64,000 nt of DNA from assembly GCA_028751875.1 (NCBI GenBank), contig CM054158.1:48199831-48263830 (forward strand), in the 5' to 3' direction. The notes under the pieces are model-generated. The model worked only from the letters and a program-made list of their open reading frames with translations. It was not told the DNA's origin and did not search any database. The translations under genes and the position numbers were made by a program. Below, piece by piece: positions 50,540 to 62,880 of this stretch (position 1 is its first letter; each line of letters starts with the position of its first letter). Origin of the DNA: Rapana venosa (Eukaryota > Mollusca > Gastropoda > Neogastropoda > Muricidae).

Positions 50540-50900
50540 CCCCCGACATCCCCACTCCCCTCCGGGCCCAAATGGGCTTTTTGGGCCCGTCAGCGTTAAT
50601 CCCCGGGGGATGCCCGGGGGCCCACAGTAAAAAATAGCAGTCCCCACATTCTGGGAAAAATTTTGTGCTAGAAATTTCCTCTTTTTTTCCCTCTCTTTTT
50701 TTTCTGCCTTGTTCCCTTTTTTTTCCTGTCACCTCCTTCTTTTCTTTTTTTTCCTTTTTGGTCCATTCTTCCCGCCTTTTTCCAAAAAAAACTTAAAGGT
50801 TTAAATATTCTCTCTTGTGCCAAAATCTGCGTGGGGGCCCACCTGTTTAGGGCTTAAAGGCCGCGTGACGCATTTTCCTCATATAACAGACAACAAAAAG
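50540..50900 (+). mobile_element. SINE-like family E, degraded
   Basis: GGGGGATGCCCGGGGGCCCA, AAATAGCAGTCCCCACATTC, TTCTGCCTTGTTCCC, TTTGGTCCATTCTTCCCGCC, GGCCGCGTGACGCATTTTCC, TCATATAACAGACAACAAAA. Order and spacing equal family E. Confidence 0.72.
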
Positions 50901-53600
50901 TTTTCGTCTGAGGCGGGTTTTAAAAAAAAAAAGTCCGCGTTGAAGAAAGTTTTTCCCCAGGGCCCAAATAGCCCCCCGGGGGTGCAGAAAATAAAAGGAA
51001 AATTGGGAAATCAAACCTCCCAAATCAAAAGTCCCTAGTCGATCCCTTTAAAAAACTAAGCTGTTTAAAATGGAATTCCATGAGGGGAAAACATGAAAAT
51101 AAAAGCCCCTCCCCTTTGCTGTTGCCCCCCCCGCGCCAATGGTTTAATCAAGAACTTTTTTATTTAAGAACGTGCACAAATGTCCCGTAAAATAACAAAT
51201 TTTTTCCCTAAAAAAGTCACTTTTTGGGGGAGACCAACACATTAAAAAAAAATAAGACCTTGAATTTTTATCAAAGTTGCTTTGCAAAGGGGGTTTCCAT
51301 CACAGATGCAAAAAATTTATTGGGGACAAGTGCCCAAAACTTCTGTTTTTTCAGGCACAGCTTTCAAAAAGATTAAAACCCAGCATATAATGCAAGAAAT
51401 GCAAATAACCTTATGAAATTTGAAATAGAATGGAATCCTACAAATCATTTTTTTTTCACAAAAAAAGGATGAAAAAAAAACATCAAAAGCCCCAAAACTT
51501 TTGACAAAAAAATAACATCCCACAAGCCCCCCCTGTAATGGGGGAGGGAGGGGGAAAGGGAACTGACAAACTGTGAAATTTTTTTCAAAATGGCATGGCA
51601 AAGTAAATTTTGGGACTGTATAAAATGGCGTTGGGGTGTGTATTTTTTTTTGTTGTTGTTGTTTTATGAAAGTATGATTTATGATGAGGAAAAGCTGTAT
51701 TCCGCTTTTTCTTTTTTATGACAATATTGAAGTGCATTATGAACATGGGACTATTGCTTTTAATTTATTGAAAATTTATAAGCTTGTCATGCAATAGGGG
51801 GTTTTGTAACAACAAAGGAAATTTTAAAAATTTTTTTTTTTTTTAAACCCCCTTTTTGAAATTTTTAGTCTTGTTGATTTAATGTAGAAAGGAAAATTAA
51901 AAGTTTTTAAGTGGTGGCCCCCCAAAAGTTTTTCCCGGTTTAAAATTTTTTATTAATTAAATGCTGCTTGTCCTTTTACTCCCGGCCCCCCGGGGCCCCC
52001 CTTGGGAAAAGTGTAAAAACGGCCAAAGGGAAATTTTTTTACCCATTTTAGAAGCAACTTTTAATAGGTTGAATAATTTTATCAGGGTAGTTTGGAAAAA
52101 CCCCCAAACCCTCTTTTCCCGGTGCATAATAGAACATATCCCCTTTTTAAGGAATTTTTTTTTTATTTCAGAAAAAAAAGGACAAAGTCCCACATGGGGG
52201 GACCTGGGAGGACTTTAAAACCCTAAATAACAGGGGCCACCCTTTTTTTTCGACTGGGGTTTAGTTTTAAAAAACCCGGCCGCGATTTTTTGGGGAAGCA
52301 AAGAACTGACTGACCCAAAAATCAATATATCGGGATGGCAATGATAGGCACCCGATACACTAGCAATTTTCTGTAAAGGTTTGGGAAAAAACTTGTATTT
52401 TTGTTTGAGATTCCTTTGCAAGAGCCCTTTTTTTTTGCAGGGATTTTCTTTTTTGGCGTTTATTTCCCCCGGGGTTAAAGGGGTCAAAAATATTTCCCTT
52501 AATGGGAGGGAAAAAAGTTTGGTGAAAATTTTCCTTTTTAAAAATTTAAAAAGTTTTCAGGGGAAGGCTAACCCTTCCCGGGAGTCGAGGGGAAATAACC
52601 TCCTATTTTCCCTTTTTTTAAGGGTTCCCCCATTTTTTAATTCAAAAGTGAAGCAAAAATTTTTGGGGACAGGTTGGGGAAAAAAAAATTTTAAAACCTT
52701 TTTTCAAAAACTTTAGGGTTTTGGGTAAGGTATTTTTGGTTTTACAAAAAAGGGTTTTTTTTTTTTGGTTCTTTTGTGTCCGGCATTTAAAGATATTAAT
52801 GCATATGTTCTACTTTGGGAGTTGTATCAAGAGAAAAGAAAATTATGAGGGTATTAACATTGTAAAAAAAATTTTTTTTTCCAAAAGGAAAAAAAATTTT
52901 TTGAGAGAAATTTTTAACTTTGGTAAAATACATTTTAATCATTGAAATTTTTTTTTTAAAGAAAAAAAACAAGTGCCCCCCACGATTGCCAAAGGTTTAT
53001 AAACGTTTATGAAATAAGGGGAGCGGGAAAAGGGGAAGAAAAACGGCAGCGTTTACATGGAAAAGTGTAATTTTCTTTGTTTTTTCAATGCGTTCGATAT
53101 TATAACAATTAGGGATGCAAAAAATGTAAAAGGAAATTTTTTTCCCCTTTCCCCTTTGTTTTTGGGTTAGGTATGGAAAATTATTTTGAGTCATTTGTCA
53201 TTATTAGGGGGAAATGGGAATGGGTTTGGACTCAGCCGGGTGTGCAGGATGCAGAAAAAAAAACTTTGTGAATTTCGGACAAGAGAAAGGGTTTTTCTTG
53301 TACTAATGTAAAGGGAAAATTTTAAGGGGGGGGGGGGGGATTGGTTAAAAAAGAAAACCCCAGGGTTTGGATGAAGTTGAATAAAGGGAAATTATGTCCC
53401 AGTCAATAAAAAAAACAATACTGTAAAGGGGCCCGTTTTTAAAAAAAAATATTTATCCGAGTGCTGAAAACCTGGTGTGTTGCTTTTTATTGTATGACTG
53501 TGTCTGAAAATTCCCATAATGAAATTTTAGTAGTTTTTTTAAAAATTTTGGAGAAATGGGCTTTTTCCCTGAAAGTTAGGGTAGGGGGTTTGGGAAGGGG
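50901..53600. other. Damaged, unassignable sequence
   Basis: Low-complexity, homopolymer-rich; no gene or repeat recognised. A G run at 53325-53338. Confidence 0.45.
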
Positions 53601-53639
53601 GGTTATTGACACCACCTGGGGGTGGGAAGAATTTTTAAA

Positions 53640-53885
53640 GTGGATATTTTTTCCCCGCTACGCCATGTTCCCGCTTCTCCCCGAGAGAGCTGCGGGAAAT
53701 TTTCCCCGATCTTTGGACCAGCTTGGGGGCCCAAAGCCCGGGGAAAGGGGGGGGTGGGGCCCCCCAAACAATCCTTTCCCGTTGTTTATGCCCCGGGCCG
53801 GGCCCCAGAGGCCATTAAACCCGGGTGTCACCTGGTCAACTTTTAAATCTCGGATCAAAACTGTGCAGCTTTAAAAATACAGATT
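53640..53885. mobile_element. SINE D scrap and LINE family A, degraded
   Basis: CTACGCCATGTTCCCGCTTC, TCCCCGAGAGAGCTGCGGGA (53655-53700) resemble the CGACGCGTTCTCCC..GAGAGCAGCCCG part of SINE D. From about 53765, GTTGTTTATGCCCCGGGCCG, CAGAGGCCATTAAACCCGGG, GTCACCTGGTCAACTTTTAA, AAACTGTGCAGC is family A (minus orientation). Confidence 0.55.
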
Positions 53886-54489
53886 AAAAGGCCCTAACAC
53901 ATTCACTGAAGGACTTGTGAGCAGTGACGACCACGGGTTCCTGATGGGACGCTTGGTGGAGTTAACCCCCCCCTTGTCAATGTGGGCCCCCTTGTCTCCT
54001 CCTCCCCAAAATTCCAATCTTCTTTTTTTTAAGCCCCCCCGCCCACAGGGGCCCAAATAGTGGGCTGTAAACTCCTTGAATACATTTCCCAATGGGGGTT
54101 GGGTTTTCAATTTGTGTGAGGAGTAAAGGTTTTTAAGGGGGGCACCAATTTGTGTAAGCATGGGGTGAATATGTTTTTGAAGGTTTTTTTTTGGGTTTCC
54201 CCTTACTGCCCCTTTTTTGTTTTTTTGGGGGGATTAGTAAAGTTCGGAAAAACTGAGTGAGGGGGGGGTGTGATTGTTATTGATTGTTCATCGATTGATT
54301 GTTTATGTTTCCCCTTTGTATGATCGGTTGTATTAAATTTTTGTTCGCATACATTTCTCCCTTTGGGGGTTATGCTGGGCGGTTTTTGGGAAAGGATGAT
54401 TCCCTTTACTGTAGAACAAATTCCCGGGATTGGAGGGGATTCTTGGGGAACCCGGGCCCCAACCCAAATCCCCCTTTTCTTCTTGTTTA

Positions 54490-54960
54490 TAGTCCAATCC
54501 AATCCAACCCCGTTGTTTTTAGCCCCGCCAACCCACAGAGGCCATTTCGGGCTGTTCCTAAAAAAATTTTAAAATTTTCGTTTAAAAATTTTTTGGCAGC
54601 TGTATACAGATTAAAACGGGTATAAAACCCAACTCTACTTTTTTGTTTTGGTATCAACGTTCTGACCATCCGAAAGGGGTTAAAAACCAAAGGATGGCGG
54701 CGTTGTGGGAGAACCCAACTAAAACCCACGAAAAATTGAGATCAAAGCAAATCCGGTTTCCCTTAAAAAAAAATTCTTAGTGACCAACTAAACTTTCACT
54801 AATATAAAACTAAAAAAGCCGATTCTTGGGAAATCAAAAATGGTGTCCGGGGGAAACTCACGAAAAAGGATTTTAGGTTTTTGCAGTTAATGCCCTTTTG
54901 CCTACTATCCTGGAATTTTCAAAAACTCCAGGAAACAGATACTTGATGCTTACTTGCACG
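54490..54960 (-). mobile_element. LINE family A 3' region, degraded
   Basis: GTCCAATCCAATCCAACCCC, TAGCCCCGCCAACCCACAGA, CAACTCTACTTTTTTGTTTT, GGCGGCGTTGTGGGAG, then ATTCTTAGTGACCAACTAAA and AAAAAAGCCGATTCTTGGGA of the longer element. Confidence 0.75.
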
Positions 54961-56070
54961 CAAAGTCACACCCATGGGGGTTTCCCCTCCTTTTAGGGAA
55001 AAGAAAAGTGGGTGTTATGAGAATTTAAAACCCTCCCCAGTTGCCAGTTTTTTCCCACTTTTTGCTCCTTCCCCACTGTTATCCATTCCCTCCCTGTGGG
55101 GGCTTTAAATTTTTAGCAGAACTGGGCCAACTTGGGCGGGGGAAAAGACAAGGGGTTAATTTTTGCAGGGCCTGGACCCGGGGCTGAGTTGCTGGATTTG
55201 GGGCTGTTTTCCGTTTTTAAACTTTTACCATTCTGACAAAAAATTCATAAAAATTGTATTATGTACAGTGTTTTTCTTTTTCAAAGTGAGTGTATTGGGG
55301 TCAAGAAAAATTTATTTAAAATTTAAAAAGAAACAGGGTTTTTGTTTGATGGTTTTTTTTGGGGGAAAAACGGATTTTGTAAACAAAAAATAACTTATGT
55401 CCCAATTTCATAAAAGGGCTTAAAAAAAGCTTAAAATTTTTTTAAAGTCATTGGCAGAAGGGGTTGCAAAGGGAAATAAAAAATTTCTAAATTTTTGGCA
55501 ATTTTCAAAGTGTTTTTTTAAAAGGGAAAAAAAGCGGGTTTGGGGGTTGCCATAGAAAAAAATGATTTAATTTTTTAGATTAGGGGTATTTAAACATTCA
55601 TTGCCGTTACAGGCCGTGGGAAAGGGCCCCAAAAGGGGAAAATCGTCTTTTTAAACAAAGGGAACATGGGAAACGATAGGAGATGGTTTTTTACTTTAAA
55701 ATGGAAATTTTCCCAAAGTTTTTTTAAAAATTTGGAAGAATTTTCCCACCCCATAAATTTTTTGTATCCAAGATCCCCTGTTTACATTTTTTCAATTGGT
55801 TTCTTTTTTTTTTACACTTAGCAAATTTATTGTTTTTTAAAAGGTTGGGTACATTTTTATTTCTGTCACATTTCAGTTGGGGTTGTGAACGTTTTTGGTT
55901 TTCTGCAAATTTTACCGTTACAGGTTTATTTTAATTTTCTAAGTCCCCATGCCCCCAAAAATCTTGAATTTTGTATGCGGCGCGGCGTTTGTGTGTGGAT
56001 GTGTGTGCGCGCGCGAGTCGCGGTTTTTAGCATGTGCATGCATTAAGTAAGTGTGTGTTTTTTTAAATTT
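54961..56070. other. Damaged sequence; LINE 3' segment at 54965-55020
   Basis: CCCATGGGGGTTTCCCCTCC recalls the GGTTCCCTCGCC element end. The rest is unassignable. CG-rich TG tract at 55978-56030. Confidence 0.4.
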
Positions 56071-56077
56071 TTTTTAT

Positions 56078-56145
56078 TTTTTATATCGAGGAAATGGAAT
56101 AAGCACCCAGTGCTTTTTTACATCCGTCCCCGGTGTTGGGGTTTT
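56078..56145 (-). mobile_element. SINE family B 3' end, degraded
   Basis: TTTTTATATCGAGGAAATGG, AATAAGCACCCAGTGCTTTT, ACATCCGTCCCCGGTGTTGG; followed by (TG)n and a G run (56172-56196). Confidence 0.65.
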
Positions 56146-56317
56146 TAAATTTTGTGTTTGTGTGTGTGTGTGGGGGGGGGGGGGGGGGGGGGGGGGTTTT
56201 GTGGGGTTGTGTGTTGTGCCGCCCCCTTGCATCATGTGAAAACCTTCCAAAATGTTTTGCCGGGAAGTGGAAAAATTTAAAAGGGGGGGGTTGGGGGGAG
56301 GGGGGTCACACAACTAA

Positions 56318-56965
56318 ACCAATCTTTTTTGTTTATAGCCCTGCCCAAACCCCAAAGCCATTTTTAGGGGTTTCCCCCTTGTCAAAGTCTTAAATATAGT
56401 TAAAATGTGCATTTAAAATTACAATTTTTCGATTAAAAAAAGGGGTTCCTTGTATCGCCCCTTTGGCCAAATGAAGGGTAAACCCCGGACGGAGGAACAA
56501 AAAACAACACACCGGGGAAAAACAAAACACATAAAAAGAGATAAAACCAGAACAGAGCCAATGGGATTTTTTGCAAATCAACAAGTCCCCAATAGTATGT
56601 AAAAACCCTTAGACAGTAAATTATCTAAGTTTGAGGTATTATTGGACACTAGTCGGATGTACTTTTAATTTTGTTTGGGGGTTTCGTGTGACGAGGTCAA
56701 CCCTTTTTGTTTTAAAATGTGCTTTGATTGAAAAACTTGTAACGATGGGGCTATTTGATGTCCCTCTCTGACAAACCCCCCGGAAAAAAGGACAGACCAC
56801 AGTTAGGATGTGGCCCCTTAAAAGGTGCTAAATTGTACTTTTTTCTTGTTGGCGAAGGCATGCAACAGCGCATTTTTAACTACCCCCCAAGGAACAGAGG
56901 GCTGCACATTTGCAGGTGTGTCCCAAATAATAACACGTTGCTTGTCAATCGAGGTAATTGTTACC
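56318..56965 (-). mobile_element. RNase H LINE 3' part (family A), degraded
   Basis: CCAATCTTTTTTGTTTATAG, CCCTGCCCAAACCCCAAAGC, GTTCCTTGTATCGCCC, ACATAAAAAGAGATAAAACC, and 56850-56940 (GGCATGCAACAGCG, CCCCCCAAGGAACAGAGGGC, TTTGCAGGTGTGTCCCAAAT) matching 37095-37180 of the reference LINE. Confidence 0.7.
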
Positions 56966-57544
56966 CCTCAAAATATATTTCACAAGTTTGATGCGGGGGT
57001 TAAGTCTTTTTTTGCCTGTTTTTCCGAAAAAAATTTCAAAGAAAACTGAAAGAAATAAAAGGGGAAAAGCGGTTTTAGTATTTGTACAGAAAAAATCAGT
57101 TGCGCCCTTTTGACCAAAGACAGTGGAAAACTGTGTGCGAGGTCGGGTGTGGTTTTGAGTGTAGACGGCCCAAAGGGCGGCCTTCTTGGGAACCCAACCC
57201 CCAAGTATGATGCTGCAAAAACTCTTGTGAGAGATTCAGTTGAGGGTGGAGGTAAAGGGAAGTCAAAGACAAAAACCTTTTCTTTTCTTTGTCAAAGGAA
57301 AGCCAGGAAAAAGAATTGATCGAAAAAGCTATTGTGACCCCTGGCCCTTTTCGTGTTCTGACGGGGAAAAAATAGAAACAGTAAAAAAAAAACAACCCCA
57401 AAAAAAAACAACAAAAACCCCCTTGTGCATCATAATGAAAGGCCAAAAAAAAGAGGGCAACTCACACGGGGAAAAGAAGGTCGATATTTCTTTATTTAAA
57501 GACAAAAGCTTTTCCCTTGTATGCTCTCAATGTTTTTTTTTTAA

Positions 57545-57700
57545 TTTTATTTTATTCTTTTGTATGGGGATAATGGAATAAGTATTATGTGTTTTTTTAC
57601 ACCCAGCCCCCGTGTGATTGCGGTTTTGTAAATCGCATCTGTTCCCATGGCCCAAGGCCTACTTTTACAAAAAGCGAACGGGTTTAAGGTCCCCAATTGT
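57545..57700 (-). mobile_element. SINE family B, degraded
   Basis: ATTCTTTTGTATGGGGATAA, TGGAATAAGTATTATGTGTT, CACCCAGCCCCCGTGTGATT, CATCTGTTCCCATGGCCCAA. A TG-rich tract follows (57700-57780). Confidence 0.65.
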
Positions 57701-57884
57701 TCTGTTCTGTGTGTGTGTTGTGTTTTTTGTTGGTGGTGGTTGTTGTGTGTGTTGTTGTGTGTGTGTGTTGTGTGTGCGTGCTTTTGCGCGGCTTTATGAA
57801 AAAAGATCTATTTAAACCAAGACGGGTGTGTTTCCCTTTTTTACTGTGTGGAAGGCCCTTTCCAAAGAGTGGGGGAAAATCCGC

Positions 57885-58200
57885 CCGTTTCAATCCAAAC
57901 TTCTTATTTTACCCCTCCCTCCCACGGGCTATAAGGCTGTCACTTGTCAATTAGTAGTTCCTAAAGTGAGCTTTTTTTAAACATAAAACAAGAACAACCT
58001 TGTAAATTTTTAAACCTCAGTTTAAAGTGTGTGCATTATATTCATTAAAAGGTTTAACACAATTCTACGATTTCCCTTGTACAAACGCTCTGGGAATAAA
58101 TGGGTCAATCATGAAAGTTACCGTTGTGGGGAAAAAAACCAAACAACACACATAAAAGGGTAAATCCCAAAACCCGTTCCCTTAAAACGCCTTGTTTAGC
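57885..58200 (-). mobile_element. LINE family A 3' region, degraded
   Basis: TTTCAATCCAAACTTCTTAT, ACGATTTCCCTTGTACAAAC, GCTCTGGGAATAAATGGGTC, AACACACATAAAAGGGTAAA, TTCCCTTAAAACGCCTTG. Confidence 0.6.
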
Positions 58201-58334
58201 GACTATGCCCTTTCCCCAGGTTATTATTAGTTCTAGTTCAGGGAGGCACTCTGGTAAGAAGCAGAAATCCCGGGTGCGCTGGCAGAAGCGGAACTTCGTT
58301 TTAACGTCTTTTCAAGCCAAAGGAGGAGGAAAAG

Positions 58335-58390
58335 TCTAACTTTTATTTCAGATGGCACATTGAATAAACCCCAAGGGATTTTTCCGTTAT
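58335..58390. mobile_element. Family F end fragment
   Basis: AACTTTTATTTCAGATGGCA, CATTGAATAAACC equals the left end of family F. Confidence 0.5.
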
Positions 58391-59880
58391 TGGGGTGCTT
58401 GTGAGACTATCTCAAGCTTGCAAGATTGAGGCATTGGTTGTCACATAATTTATTTATTCATGATCTCCAATTTGCAGAAATCCATTTCAAATTTATTGGA
58501 ATGATTTAAAATTTTCCCCTTCCCCGGTAGAGCTCCGGGGTTTTCAAAGGGAAAAATTTTGTGTAGGCTACGTTTTTTTTACAATTAATGCAGCCAAGAT
58601 TTTCAAAATCCCCTTTTAGGTTTTAACTAAAATTTTTTGTCCCTTTTTAATTAAAAAGGGGCCCACATTCCCGTATTGGAAATTCTAGTAGAATATACAT
58701 GCTTCCTTATTCTTCTTTGTTGTTGCCCGAATCGCACAAAAATTTGGGTTGAAGTGTCTTGAGTTTACCTTCATATCCCATGTTTGTTGTTTGCCGATGT
58801 ACTCTGCAGAAGAAGCCCTTCGACCTGCGACGAGATTAGAGGAAACTTCTTTTAATGTCTTCTCTAGCCACAGGTGATGACCCAGCCATCGAGGCAGAGC
58901 TGGTCAGTTTTCTCCCCTCCTTCAGCTGTTCTCACATGCTTATGTTATTATCCAGCCCAGCCCAGCCCCAGATGCTGGGGCAGTAGTGCTATTATAGCAG
59001 GGGACTGACCACTATTGGGGACTAGGTAATAGGGCACGCTAAATTTAGATGTCCTGACTGATGATGTTGGATTTGTGCACTGTTTGCTGTCTATACTTCA
59101 TTATCATGTAAGGTTACAGACGCTCCGTTTCCTAGTTTTTATTGAACAATTATATCGTTAAAACGAATAGTTTAAGGTCTGCATGCTATTAAAACTGCTG
59201 CTAATGATGGGACTAGAATATACTTGATGTTTTCGACCAATGTCTTTTTGCTCTTAAACTCATGGTTTTAGGGAAGTAAACAGAATGGCAACAATACAAG
59301 TGGAAGGCAATTGCCAAAAAATTTGTTTTCTTTTTCTTAAGAAATTATAATGACTTTGGAACTGTCATAACATTCAAAATACCCCCCGATTTATTTTTTT
59401 TCTACGTTTACAATGTCTGTAAATTTTCTCTCATGTTTTTTATGAATATTATATAATAGTATGGGACTGTAATTATATAATGAAAATTTTATCCCGGAAG
59501 TCAGACTGGAATACGCTACTGTAATGGTGAAAAAAGAACGGTTGCTGATGCAAAAAATTCTCATTGGTGAAATCCTTTGAGCTTTAGTGTCGACAAAAAA
59601 AAATGAGATCAGAAATAATAGGTAAACTGACATACAGTAAACGTTTATGTGTAGAGAAGAGTATGTATGGGAACATATTCCTCAATAAGATTTGGTGACT
59701 TTACAAAACTGTGAAAAGTTTGGTACCACGTTAGGTAGAATTGATTTTACTACTTTCTTTGGATGGATGTCATCGATTAAACATTACATTAGAAAAACAT
59801 GGATTACAGGTGTGTGGTAATCCAAGAAAAACCCTCAGTATTACGGGCCACTGACTGCGTCCAAAAGGGCACACAATATT
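58391..59880. other. Mostly unrecognised sequence; family I copy at 58920-59095
   Basis: Family I landmarks (CAGCCCAGCCCAGCCCCAGA, TATAGCAGGGGACTGACCAC, GGATTTGTGCACTGTTTGCT) run opposite to 8960-9125. Base quality looks normal again from about 58690. Possible small exons near 58820-58910 are treated as a finding only. Confidence 0.4.
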
Positions 59881-59934
59881 ATTATGAATGTCAATATATT
59901 AACTTACTTATCTATTTTTTTAATTTTGAAGACA

Positions 59935-60080
59935 ACTGAAGTAAGCACCCGTGTCCTTTTTTACAATCGGTCTTTGTGTGAATGCGGTTTTGTAAATTTG
60001 ACATCTGTTCCCATTGTCACATATGTCCTACTCTTTCGAAAGGTTGAACAGGTTTTAACGTGTGCACAAAATGGATGCAT
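59935..60080 (-). mobile_element. SINE family B, diverged
   Basis: AACTGAAGTAAGCACCCGTG, CTTTTTTACAATCGGTCTTT, TCTGTTCCCATTGTCACATA, AGGTTGAACAGGTTTTAACG, TGTGCACAAAATG. Confidence 0.7.
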
Positions 60081-60689
60081 ATACCATGCTATCTACCTGC
60101 CTTTTGTGTCCACATATAGGGCCAGGATTAGAGTTAAGGTTAGTGTTAGGGTTAGTGTTAAAGAGTTAATAGCGGGTAAGGGATGTCTGTCAGCTGTTTG
60201 GTCTTGATATTAGATTATGTGTGGACACAACAGCACATAGACAAATGGTATTTAGCTACAGCCATAATAGTTCAGAGCTTGCATAAGTACAGAGTGTTTA
60301 TCTTCAGATGACTAAACACCAAAATACTGTTAAATGCAACGAAAATTTCAATGAGAATATCTACTAGAAAAGTTTCTTTTAAAAATACATAATCAAAGAT
60401 GTCAACACAAGTGGTTTGTGATCACAAGTATAAAATATCCACACGGTAAAGCACCCGTCCTACACGTTTTTTATCAGACAGATCAAAAGGGGTATGCTGA
60501 CTTACTTATCGTAAGGGTAACAATGCTATAGGCCCAGGTGATAACCAAAATGGCTGACGAGGGACGCGGTACACCTGTAGTCATAAAAATGTGTTTTTAC
60601 TGTTTATACCACTGCCACCATGTAGTATTTGAAGTGCCTTTAGAGGATCTCAATCAAGCATAAAATATTGGGCATTTATGTCTTCTCTT

Positions 60690-60795
60690 TTGTTCCTTGC
60701 TAGAGATATGGGGTTCACCAATGGTGAGATTTTTGCATATGCAACCGTTTTTTTCCTACCACCCTTCAGGTAGCTGCATTCGACTTCGGAGGGAA
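60690..60795 (-). mobile_element. SINE family H 3' fragment
   Basis: AGAGATATGGGGTTCACCAA, TGGTGAGATTTTTGCATATG, then ACCACCCTTCAGGTAGCTGC; parallels 11690-11800. Confidence 0.5.
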
Positions 60796-62390
60796 ATTTC
60801 TGATGTATGGAAGTGTATTTTACTCACGCTGTTCTAACATGGCATTCAGCAAGGACAGACACACGCAGAACAGTGATTCACATGAAAGGAAATACTTGAG
60901 AAAGGGGATCAACCACATAAGACTGCCAGTAGGCAGGGCCAGTTATTGAATATGCATAGCTACCTTTCATCTACAAAAGGTTAAAAAAAAACCCACCCAG
61001 GTTGTTAATTAATGAACCCCTGCCCCAGAAAATTGTTTGTTTTGCACGGGGTTTTTTTTTTTTATTAAAAAGCCACTAGTTAAAAAAATTGTGGGGAAAA
61101 AAAAAATGCACAAAAAAAAACCCAAAGGGGAAAAAAAAATTGGGGCCCCGGGACTTAAAACGGGAATTTGGGGCAGTTTCTTCTTTTCCCAAAGGGTAAA
61201 CCCAAAGTTGTTAACAAAAATTACTTTCCTGTTGCAAAAAAAATAAATTAAAAGAGGATTGGACGAGAGTCTGACCTACGTAAAAAAACTGACAGAAGGC
61301 TGTGAATAATGTCAGAGTAAATTTACCTTTTTTTCCCAAAAATTTAGTTTTTTTAAAAAAACAGTGACCACCTAAACAACCTGCCTTTGAAAAAACTGCC
61401 CTACTTTTTAAATTAAACTCAAAGAAAAAAATTTATGTTACTATTTGCTTAAAGTTTTTTTTAAAAAAAATTGTTTACAAAAATTCTAAGGTTTCTTTCC
61501 CTTTAAATAAAGGGAAAACCCCTGTATTTATCTTTCCCCATGGGCATAAAACCTGGGTGTCCCACCCAATAGGGTTAGATTTGAATGTAGAAAATTTAGC
61601 TAAGAACAAAGTATTTCATGAACATTTGTTAACCTTTTTGGTTTTAAACCCCAAAATTATTGGCAAAAAAAGGGGAAAGAAAAAAGTATTGTGAAAACCC
61701 TTTTTAAAATAAAAAAAGAGAATAAAAACATGGAAGTAATAAAAACTATTGCTGTTGCTGAGTTATACTGTTTTAATAGTTGTTTGGGCGGTGTTTTTTT
61801 TCGACGATGACCTCCAAAACAGCAGAGGGGGGGGGGGCCACGAGCTGTTTCGAAAAATTGGGCAGAAATTTGTTTAAAAGTGGAGAGGGCCTTGCCCACG
61901 AAAATTTCTCTCTTTTGGCCCCAAATTGGGCAAAAGGACACCCGCTTTGGGAGATGTTCCCCCAAAGGGGGGGGCCCCCAATAGCCCCCAGGGCTGCAGC
62001 ACATAAGGATTGCAAGGTAAAGCCCCCTAGTCAAGTTTATAGTTGATCACTAAAAGCTGAAAAGTAAAAAATTCCTTTAAAGGGGGAAACCCCACGGGTT
62101 TCATACGGCTTAATTTTGCTGTTGCCCCCGCGTAAAAGGGTTTTAAATCGAGAAACGGTGTTAAACCCAGTGTATAAAAAAATCTATATATAGCCATCTT
62201 TCAATGGTATTAAAAACATACTTTTCCCGGGATTTTTTAAAAAAAATTTTCCCCTGCTATAAAACAGCAAATTGACTTAAAAACAGAACTATAAACGACA
62301 CTTTTGTGACAATAGGCCAGTTTTTTTAAAATAATGCTAAATAAAAAGAAATTCGAAATTGGTTGTTTTTCCCTTTTTTTTAAATATTCA
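60796..62390. other. No gene recognised; damaged from about 60970
   Basis: Frames up to 125 codons on minus (61657-62034) consist of homopolymer-derived residues and match nothing known. Confidence 0.4.
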
Positions 62391-62394
62391 ATTT

Positions 62395-62515
62395 TTTCCC
62401 AATCTTTTTTGGGTTTATAGCCCCCCCGCCCAACAGAGGCCATATCGGGGGTTGTCCCCTCGAAAAACATTTTAAATTCCAGTTTAAAAAAACTGTTGAA
62501 AACTTTTATGCAGTT
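62395..62515 (-). mobile_element. LINE family A 3' end, degraded
   Basis: GTTTATAGCCCCCCCGCCCA, ACAGAGGCCATATCGGGGGT, TGTCCCCTCG. Confidence 0.65.
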
Positions 62516-62559
62516 TTAGAAACGGGTACAGTCGGGCCCGGTTATAAGGAGCTCGGTTA

Positions 62560-62880
62560 TAAGGTAAAGGAAAAGGAGGTAAAGGAGCCCCAAAACCCCT
62601 TTTAAGGTCGTAGGGGGAGGGAGGCGTCAGGGGACCCCCTTTCCTAGGGCCCCAGCTTTTTGAGGGCGGGGGGCCAATTCCTCCCCCTCGTGTTTTACCT
62701 TCCCTGCCCCTAAAGAGGGCGGGTTTCCCCCCCTTTTTAAAGTGGGTGAATGGGGAACTGTAATAAAACCCAAGGGCGAAAAGGTAAACCACCCAACGGG
62801 TTTAACCAGGGCTCGACGTGTTTAAATTTGGGCGGGGGGAAAGCGAGTGTCCGACCACTGGCTATCCCTCCCGTTTAAGG
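62560..62880 (-). mobile_element. SINE family C, degraded
   Basis: GGTAAAGGAAAAGGAGGTAA (tail), TTTTAAGGTCGTAGGGGGAG, GAGGCGTCAGGGGACC, TTTACCTTCCCTGCCCCTAA, AGAGGGCGGG, GGGGGGAAAGCGAGTGTCCG, ACCACTGGCTATCCCTCCCG: the full family C order, reversed. Confidence 0.8.

Noticed and set aside
60125..60170. Telomere-like GTTAGG/GTTAGT repeats
   Set aside because: Only five irregular units (GTTAAG, GTTAGT, GTTAGG); too short and impure for telomeric DNA.
61657..62034. 125-codon minus-strand ORF
   Set aside because: Lies in homopolymer-damaged sequence with no recognisable domain and composition set by runs.
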